A DNA stretch of 64,000 bases from Astragalus membranaceus (taxonomy: Eukaryota > Streptophyta > Magnoliopsida > Fabales > Fabaceae): contig CM076851.1 of NCBI GenBank assembly GCA_039519185.1, positions 30,649,825 to 30,713,824 of the forward strand, given 5' to 3'. A program made the position numbers and the translations under genes. Below the pieces are notes generated by a model, which was not told where the DNA came from, ran no database searches, and saw only the letters and a program-made list of their open reading frames with translations. Each line of letters begins with the position of its first letter. The first letter of the stretch is position 1. Positions 56,452 through 64,000 of the stretch are shown in pieces.

Positions 56452-57380
56452 TGGTTTGTGTGTGGAATGTTAATGTGTGGATTGGTTTATAAGTGTCTAA
56501 TAATTTAAGTTAACAAACTTAGAAATTACGTGTGAGATCACCTAATGAAAGGATAAAGATAAGACCAAGTTATGTTTATGCCATGTGTGTATCTTGTTAT
56601 GTTCATGTCAGGGTATATTTTGATATACATCATGTTAGGGTGACGACCTTAATTCAGGTTAGCGTACTAGTGGGAGGGGAAGTCATGAGCCTCAAAACCT
56701 AGGCCCCGTCATCGTTTGTCCTTGTAGAGAATGGCCAGGGAATGGGTTTGCCGGTAGCTTTCAAATAAAGTTTCCGGTACATGCTAACAATCATGTTTCA
56801 GATATATTTCTCGTTGTCGGCTTAAGGGCTACGGGTCATATTAAGGATTGTCACTTGTAGTCGGCTTAAGGGCTACGAGGGACAATGTTAGAGTACTCCA
56901 CGTAGTCAACTTTAAGGACTACGATTCATGAATCAAGCATAATGAATCGAGAGAGTTAGTAAGGGGTCTCGATAGAACTCACTGAGATAATGTTATCTCA
57001 CCCTTTATGATTTGTGGTTTTCAGGGAAAGTAAAGGCAATGAGACTCAGTTATGAAGCTACCGCAAGGAGATGTAGATGTTTTAGTTTAGTTGTTTATGT
57101 TATTTTTTTTATTGTCTGATATGTATATTCGATTGTACGACTTATTATTGTATCAAGTTGTAAATCGCTTCCGCAACTTTCTATTTTTGGTATTGAACAC
57201 TAGGCATGAGAAGTTGTAAGGCACGTGTTTCATATTATGTTAAGTTATGGGAGCGCGTTCGATAATTTATTATCGAAATTTTTTAGTCGTGTTCAATATC
57301 TGAGACAGGAAGTAACTCTGATGTATGCCAAGTGGTGCATTTCGATGTTTCTACAAGTTAGTAAATATCGGGGTGGTACA

Positions 57381-58057
57381 TTTGGTATCAGAGCAGTTCG
57401 ACCTAGTCGGGCTTAGTGACCTTGCGGTCAAGAGGTTATTAGATTGAGTCAGTTAGGGACTTAGACGATTGACTGTCAGAACCTTTCAGTATATTATGTG
57501 AAGTATTGAGTCAGGATCCGCTCAAGGTTTCATGTGAGTTACTGAGAATGATGACTATTGGTTGCCTCAGCCCTGAAGGTGTCTGAAACCCAAAACCATA
57601 ATATTTCTAGCCTTCTCGTTTCATTAGAGCGCACAACAGAAGCAGAGGGCTACAGACGACGTACCGGAACAACAATTGGGCATCAGTGATGGTCCGACGA
57701 AGCTGTGGGCGACCGTTTAATTCTTGAAACCGATTTAATCATAGGATCATATAGAGAGTTCAGGTTACATTAAGTATGATCGAAAACTTGATTGCACTAA
57801 AGAGCAAAACCGTTTTTGAAATAATATCTTGCTTCTTTTCCTAAACTCTTTGATGCGATCATGGTTTCCTTCGATAGTTGATGTACAGAGATAGAATTGA
57901 CTATGGTCAATCCAAGTTGGGGTGAATCCCTTTAAGTGTCTTGAAGAGGAGTTAGGGTTAGATTCTGAAAAGGAATGAAGGTACATGAAGCTTCAGGATA
58001 ATCTTCATTGAGTAACTTGGACGATTTTGAGGACAAAATCTTTCAAGTTGGGGTGAT
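57381..58057 (+). mobile_element. Interior of a non-autonomous Tekay-like element (no coding)
   Basis: Only 677 bp lie between the LTRs. A tRNA-Met-type primer site TGGTATCAGAGC is at 57383-57394 and a polypurine tract AAGTTGGGGTGAT at 58045-58057. No gag or pol remains, so this is a large-LTR, short-interior derivative that kept only cis signals. Confidence 0.85.
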
Positions 58058-58463
58058 TGTAACATCCCCAATTTTAGCTAAAGTGATTTAATTAAATTAG
58101 CAAAAGGTTAAGTTGAATGATTAGAATAATTAATTGAAATTAGGAGATGATGCCATGGTTAAGAATCTAAATTGTATGTTAGTTATTAATTATTTTAAAG
58201 CTTGAGGATTATTGGAGGGTTGAGTAAGTAGTTAATTGAGTATTAAGTAGGGAGGGGTAGAATGGTCCTTTCACCCATTAAATGAGTCTCAGCGGAACCC
58301 ATTCCACCCACTAAAGTCAGCCACACCCAGCTGAACAAAACCCTTAAACACATTCATTTCCAGCAAAAAGAGAAATCAAAGAATAGAGAAGTTAAAAGGA
58401 AGGGTAGGGTTGTCTTTGCTCCACTTAAGTGACTCACCTCAGCTGGCCTTGTCCCTAACCCAG

Positions 58464-58525
<62 letters not shown>

Positions 58526-60508
58526 CATTCATTCACTTTCCAGAATTTAGAAAAGAAAAGAAGAGAAAGGCTGAGTGAGAGGGGGGAACTTGCGATGAAG
58601 AGAAGGAGAAGAATGGGAGAGAATCCCATCAATTCTTAATGCATGTTTCTTTTTTTAGCATCATTGGATTCAGTTTTTCACTCTCTTCCTGCTGATACCA
58701 AATACATCACACCTATCCTCATCCTCCTCCAAACACCATTTTCGCACATCAGCACCATTTTGAGAGAAGTGAGGTTTTCTAGCTTGTCTTTGATTCCCAT
58801 AGTGCTATAAAAGTTGTTTAAGGAATTGCATGTCAGTGGGAAGTATTATTTGACAAGATTAAGGAGCTGAAATTTCGATTAGGAGCTGTTGGGGGTCGTG
58901 ATTGGAACATTTCGGAGCTGTATTCGTGATCCATGGTGGTAGAGTTGAAGAAATCAACTCACACTACAAGTTCTGCAGAAAACAGCTTTCACTATCTTTG
59001 GTATTTCCTTTATAACTTTCTCTGTGTAACTCATATGAAGTCCATTTTTGTTTCATTCGAAACTAGACAGAAAATCCTTCAGTTTAGGCACAAGAAACAC
59101 TTAATTTGACTGAGAATACTGGGAGATATATGATTTACAAGTTTGGGTTTTGAATCAGCGTCTGTTCCAAGCCAACCTCAAATGTCTTGTTGCTAACTCC
59201 TTGGATACTTGTCGGATAAACACAAAACCTAGACCCTCCGAAACTAGATGAAATTCCCTTCATGATAGACACTCGTTTCGCTAAGTTTGGTTGTGAATCG
59301 ACTGAGTTATGATCGTCGCAAAATGTCACGTTGTTGCTGGAAACAGCAGGAGCATTCGGGTAGCGGACTCGAAATCGGGGAGTGTTTCGGGGATCGTTCA
59401 CACGGTCCGGGCAGATTGTTAAGGCTCGTGGCGATTTTGTGTGCGATTTCGTCGCACGAGGTGAGTTCCATACTCTCTAGGGAATTTTTTTATAATTTAT
59501 GGTAATGTGTGCTGAATTGTTATTTCGAATTATGAAAATCAACATTGAAAACCGTTTTTGCGAAAATAACGTCCCGAACGATAAAATTATGCGGATTGAT
59601 CGATTGTGTTGATTGATTATGTGTTATTTGATTGATGATTGGTTGACTGATTTGGACTGGAAATACTGGTTACTATATCTGTTTTTAAGTCTCGGAGGTC
59701 ATAGAAAGTCTCGGTACCGGATTGAAAGCGAAACGGAACAAAACGGAGTTTTCGAAAAACCAATTTTTGTACTTCTGCCTACAGTCGCGTCGCGACCCGT
59801 GGCCGTCGCCTCGCGACCACACAGTATTTTGCAACGGAAAATCTATCTGTTTCTTTTCGCTTCGCGACGGAACCTGTTCGCGTCGCGACGCAGTGTAATT
59901 TTCAGCAAACCTTACCGATTTTGTTTTCGCGATAACTTTTGATCCGGTGGTCCGATTAAAATGCGTTGGAAAGCTTATTGAAAGACCTAAATAAATATGT
60001 ATTCTAAACTGACATTATGTCCCATGTTGAGGCAAAGGTTGTGTGCATATACACTGTTTATTAACGGCCCAATACGGGTACACTGTTTGTTGACGGCCCA
60101 ATGCGGGTACATGGATATTGTTTGTTGACAGCCCAATGTGGGTACACGGATATTGTTTGTTGACGGACCAATGAGGGTATACTGTTTGTGACTGCCCAAT
60201 GCGGGTACATGGTTTGTGTGTGGAATGTTAATGTGTGGATTGGTTTATAAGTGTCTAATAATTTAAGTTAACAAACTTAGAAATTACGTGTGAGATCACC
60301 TAATGAAAGGATAAAGATAAGACCAAGTTATGTTTATGCCATGTGTGTATCTTGTTATGTTCATGTCAGGGTATATTTTGATATACATCATGTTAGGGTG
60401 ACGACCTTAATTCAGGTTAGCGTACTAGTGGGAGGGGAAGTCATGAGCCTCAAAACCTAGGCCCCGTCATCGTTTGTCCTTGTAGAGAATGGCCAGGGAA
60501 TGGGTTTG
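58058..60508 (+). mobile_element. Tekay-like 3' LTR, truncated
   Basis: It matches 54279 to about 56741 with scattered substitutions and a shorter CA tract, then breaks at TTTGCCGG. The last 640 bp or so of the LTR and the right target duplication are missing. Confidence 0.85.
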
Positions 60509-60884
60509 CCGGATTGAAAGCGAAACGGAACAAAACGGAGTTTTCGAAAAACCAATTTTTGTACTTCTGCCTACAGTCGCGTCGCGACCCGTGGCGGTCG
60601 CCTCGCGACCACACAGTATTTTGCAAAGGAAAATCTATCTGTTTCTTTTCGCGTCGCGACGGAACCTGTTCGCGTCGGGATGCAGGGTAATTTTCAGCAA
60701 ACCTTACCGATTTTGTTTTCGCGATAACTTTTGATCCGGTGGTCCGATTGAAGTGTTTTAAAATGTGTTGGAAAGCTTATTGAAAGACCTAACTAAATAT
60801 GTATTCTAAACTGACATTATGTCGCATGTTGAGGTAAAGGGTGTGTGCATATACACTATTTATTGACGGCCCAATGCGGGTACA
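60509..60884 (+). mobile_element. Second, internal Tekay-like LTR segment joined at CCGG
   Basis: After CCGG (60509-60512) the sequence jumps back to LTR text equivalent to 59721-60081 but with more differences (for example an added AAGTGTTTTAAAATGTG block). It therefore probably derives from a different copy of the family rather than a simple local duplication. It ends in GGTACA, where Tat-like sequence begins. Confidence 0.75.
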
Positions 60885-60957
60885 GAACATTGGCGACCAC
60901 AGTGGGAGATTTCTATCTTTCACACAATCATAACTCAAACTTTTCTCTTGCTACTCC
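60885..60957 (+). other. Tat-like primer site and leader, 5' LTR missing
   Basis: GAACAT then TGGCGACCACAGTGGGAG (60891-60908) matches the primer-site context after the LTR at 62989. The LTR that should precede it is replaced by the Tekay-like segment. Confidence 0.7.
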
Positions 60958-62605
60958 ATGGCTCCCAGAGGCAGACCCCGGATTCAAAGCATTGTCACTC
61001 CGCAACCCCAACGAGAGGGCACTCCTGAAGGCATCGCTGGTTCCATGCCGGACCAAGGCATTCAGGTCCCGGCACCCCAGCCAGCGTCGGTTCAGATCCG
61101 CGTCCACCCTGAGGATGCGGCGACCATCCGCCAGCTCTTGGACCTGCTGTGCAACCTCACCCAGACTATGTTGCAGCAAGAATGGTAGCCATGCCTGAGC
61201 AACCCCATCCTCACTGGAACACTCCTTCCCCAAGGAAAAGGAGCTCCAGGCGCCGCAGATATCCACCCAGGGGTCATCGCAATCATCGCTCTCCACCTAG
61301 ACGGAAGCGAGCTCGCCACTCCCCTCCTCGACGTGGCAGGTACCCAGGATCGGGTCCATCTCCAAGCACCCTTCCAACTTCCCCTGATAGTACATTCTGG
61401 CCTGAGGAGTCTCCCTCCACAACCTCATCACTCGAAGCCTCCGATTCTCTCAAGAGGTTGCGGAGCCGAGCCAAGTCCCATAAGAGACATCGCCATAGAT
61501 CTACCTCGAGGAGATCTTCAGCCCGACGTGACCGTCGAGACATGGATCTCGGGAACTGGTCACCTCACAACTCGCGATGGACCTCCAATGAAGGACCCTT
61601 CACTAGGAAGATTGACCACTTCCCAATTCCGAGGACCTTAGAGTAACTCCCGACCCTCAAAACGTATGACGGGACTGGGGACCTTGACAGGCATCTGGCC
61701 TACTTCTCAGTCATGATGCGTTACCAGGGGGCAAAAGAACCCGTCCACTGTAAAATCTTCCCCCTCACTCTCGAGAATTCCGCATTAGAGTGGTTTCAAG
61801 AGTTGAGGCCGAACTCCATCTCCTCATGGGGGCAGCTGGCGAGAATGTTCACAGCTCGTTTCACTGCCTCCCGGCTAAAGCCCAAGTCTGAAGAAGTACT
61901 GAGAGCCATCAGGCAGCATAACCACTAGACGCTGAGAGAGTACATTGAGCGCTTCAACAAGGAGGCTTCATGTGTTAGAGGTTTGGAGGACAAACAAAGG
62001 TTGTTGTGGATGAAAGACGGGTTGAGAAAGGGAAGTCTGTTCCAGATTGATGTAGGTATCAACAAGCCCGGGGACTTGGGCGAGTTCCTTCAAAGATCCT
62101 AGAAATATATGAATTATGAAGAGGACGAGTTGGCTTACCGCGAGGCAGCCAAGGTAGGGGGCGACGATGAAGACACCCGGGAGGTCCACCAGCGAAAGGT
62201 AGCAGGAAGCAGGGACCATGAGGGGCGCTCCCGCAAATTTATAAATCGAACCCCCTCGTCACATCATGGGCGCAAATTTTAGCTGAATGCGCTAACACTG
62301 AGTTCAAGAGCGTGAAGAGACCGGCGCCTTTGGTGCTAAAAGATGGCCAAAACCCCCCAAGGGGATGGTGCCGCTATCATCAATGCGGAGGCCACGACAC
62401 CAATGACTGCCAAGCTTTGAAAGACAATATTGAGGAAATGATTCAGAGAGGGAAACTGTCGCAGTACGTAAAAAGGGAGGGGGAACCAAATAGCTCCCGC
62501 AAAAGAGCCCGATCCCCCGCAAAAAGATCCAGGTCCCCGAGGAAGGGAAATGCCCCAGACGGCGAAGGGGTCAAAAACGACGACAGTACATCTACCGAGA
62601 AATAG
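60958..62605 (+). pseudogene. Tat-like Ty3/gypsy gag, broken
   Basis: It starts MAPRGRPRIQSIV; after residue 76 the frame closes at 61186-61188 and coding moves to the frame of 61149. That frame holds an Arg/Ser-rich segment (SPRKRSSRRRRYPPRGHRN) and then the capsid domain: LKTYDGTGDLDRHLAYFSV, LTLENSALEWFQELRPNSI, LARMFTARFTASR. In-frame stops fall at 61644, 61926 and 62100. The knuckle region is in a third frame (62312-62605): WCRYHQCGGHDTNDCQALKD, then a basic tail. At least two frameshifts and three stops make it non-functional. It is distinctly GC-richer than the rest of the window. No pol follows. Confidence 0.85.
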
Positions 62606-62626
62606 GACACCCGAAGGTCCAAAGGA

Positions 62627-62989
62627 ACTGTTCTAGAGTGGACCAAGGGGTCCCATTAGCAAAACCAGGAGGTGCGCTTAGCAAGTAATATGGATCAGCC
62701 CAACCGATTCAGCCCATATCCACCTCATGCGAGCCCAACATGCTTGGACGGTCAAGATCGACTCTACCCATCCAACGATCCACGAGAGGACACGATTTCC
62801 TATAAATACAGGCAAACTTTGCCCTGAGAAAGGTTCAATCTCTAATCCTTAGTACCTTCACTCATATATTCGATATACTGACTTGAGCGTCAGAGTGGCT
62901 TGCAAGTACCCCCCCGGGCGCTCACTGACCTACTACCACAACAGCAAGGGACCTACCGACAGCAGTCCACCAAAAAGCTGCTCGGTACA
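62627..62989 (+). mobile_element. Short Tat-like LTR
   Basis: The right end is clear: CTCGGTACA at 62989, followed by a primer site. It contains TATAAATA (62801-62808). The left end is taken as TGTTCTAGAG at 62627 and is uncertain, because no clear polypurine tract or second full copy is present. Confidence 0.6.
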
Positions 62990-62995
62990 AAACAT

Positions 62996-63013
62996 TGGCG
63001 ACCACAGTGGGAG
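62996..63013 (+). promoter_or_regulatory. Tat-like primer-binding site
   Basis: TGGCGACCACAGTGGGAG, six bases after the LTR end. The same sequence is at 60891-60908. I do not name the tRNA. Confidence 0.65.
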
Positions 63014-63144
63014 CAACGCGTAGATATTTCTATATGAGCCCTAAAGACGAAAGAGAAACTACTGAGGTGAGAAACTCAGGCGGTGGATCCAGAGAAGAAG
63101 CGGAGGTTAAAATGACGCACTGGGATGCCAGAGGTGATCCGGGA

Positions 63145-63345
63145 GCCAATGAAGAGGCAGTCAGCGCCCATGAGGGCGCCTGGCAGGACGCCAATGAAGA
63201 GGCAGCCAGCGCCCATGAGGGCGCCTGGCAGGGCGCCAATGAAGAGCAGTCAGCGCACATGAGGGTGCCTGGCAGGGCGCCAATGAAGAGCAGCCAGCGC
63301 CCATGAGGGCGCCTGGCAGGGTGCCAATAAAGAAGCAGCCAGCCG
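63145..63345 (+). repeat. 45-bp minisatellite after the primer site
   Basis: Units at 63145, 63190, 63235 (45 bp) and 63279 (44 bp), plus a partial unit from 63323. The 45-bp units keep one frame open (ANEEAVSAHEGAWQD); two later 1-bp losses shift it. The frame could start at the ATG at 63034, but I cannot assign a protein. Confidence 0.85.
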
Positions 63346-64000
63346 TGACTCTGAATAGGAAGCAGAGCATCAGGACCTGAGCCTAGGGCTAGGCCCGGTT
63401 GAGAATCTTGTTGTTGAGGCGCAAATGCGTAATGTAAGCTCGATGTGAGTAATTAACGAAGTTCATTTTGCAGTTACAGTTTGCTCACTAAGCATTAACA
63501 CTTGCCTCAAAGAAAATTCCTTAAGATCAATAAAGAAAAATGGTCCAAATCCGCAGTTAGGGTGCCTAGTATTTCAAACTGACTTAGGTGGTCACAATCC
63601 CTTGGATGAGTTCTATCCAAGCCGAGTCTTGGTAAAAGGTGCCGGGGGTATTCTTCATGACAAATTGACCCGGTAGGCGTCGGCAAGTCAACTGCCTAAA
63701 GCAAGCCAAACTTAGCAACTATCTTGAAAAAATATCAAGTACAATAAAGGCACTCATGCGAAAGCACCCGCAAAGCATGAGACCATGAGGTCTTGGAAAG
63801 ACGCAAAGATCAAGCAGGCATGAGACCATGAGATCTTGGAAAGACGCAAAGATCAAGCAGGCATGAGACCACGAGGTCACGAACACCAAGGATATCCACC
63901 TACAAGGGCGTTGTCAATTCTGCAGACCACAATTTCATCTTTGTTTATCCGATGGAGGCGTGCGAGTATGCGTTGGAAAGCCAAGAAGCAGAGCTACAAT
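63346..64000 (+). other. Non-coding interior of Tat-like element
   Basis: No gene recognised. A 43-bp tandem repeat (GCATGAGACCATGAGGTCTT...) occurs at 63775, 63818 and, partially, 63861. The sequence continues beyond the window. Confidence 0.55.

Larger units (their letters stand above)
54279..57380 (+). mobile_element. Tekay-like 5' LTR
   Basis: 3102 bp from TGTAACATCCCCAATTTTAG to ATCGGGGTGGTACA, followed after two bases by a primer site. It includes a (CA)n microsatellite (54690-54759), GC-rich palindromes (56024-56134) and a 30-38-bp repeat (56292-56451). No coding sequence recognised. Confidence 0.87.

Noticed and set aside
57383..57394. Fragment of a tRNA-Met gene
   Set aside because: It is a 12-base primer-binding site in the expected position after an LTR; no tRNA arms around it.

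Overview
The window looks like plant nuclear DNA, most likely from a legume with a large, repeat-rich genome. The evidence is the families present: Ogre/Tat-type Ty3/gypsy LTRs (TGTCATACCCC start, tRNA-Arg-like primer site), a Cyclops/Athila-like element with an extra ORF after pol, and Tekay-like LTRs (TGTAACATCCCC start, TGGTATCAGAGC primer site). I found no host protein gene, rRNA or tRNA. Almost all of the 64 kb is nested or broken transposable elements. Species and family names rest on recognition of motifs, not on a database search.

Layout. 1-7618: a minus-strand Ty1/copia element. Its reverse transcriptase is split by a fold-back Mutator-like element (1633-2648), and its middle is replaced by Ogre-like LTR sequence (about 2720-7466). 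8298-34712: Ogre-like element B (minus strand, 2352-bp LTRs). Its gag is interrupted by a complete Ogre-like element A (15970-30327, minus strand, about 3690-bp LTRs, GTCAT target duplication). Both lack nearly all of pol and share the same frameshifted integrase tail. 35577-38113: a solo LTR. 39555-52200: a Cyclops-like element (plus strand) with a gag-pol frame, an extra 'ORF3', and an odd left end in which a solo-like LTR is followed by a copy of the element's own right flank. 52269-53671: a second Mutator-like element. 54279-60884: a Tekay-like non-autonomous element with a 677-bp coding-free interior and a rearranged 3' LTR. 60885-64000: decayed Tat-like gag, a short LTR, a second primer site and GC-rich minisatellites, running off the window.

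How the parts work together. Elements A and B keep the cis signals for retrotransposition (LTR promoter, primer site, polypurine tract) but not the enzymes, so they were probably copied in trans by an intact relative. The Cyclops-like element keeps all pol catalytic motifs, but its gag is truncated and carries a stop codon.

The most interesting signal is inside the Ogre-like LTRs. Downstream of the TATA box, in the part expected to become the 5' leader of the RNA, there are arrays of three kinds of short hairpin. Their loops are conserved while their stems change on both sides together. Most of the imperfect pairs become G-U pairs on the element's sense (minus) strand. This looks like selection for RNA structure. 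Upstream of the TATA box, element B has a dense cluster of ATCGAT palindromes.
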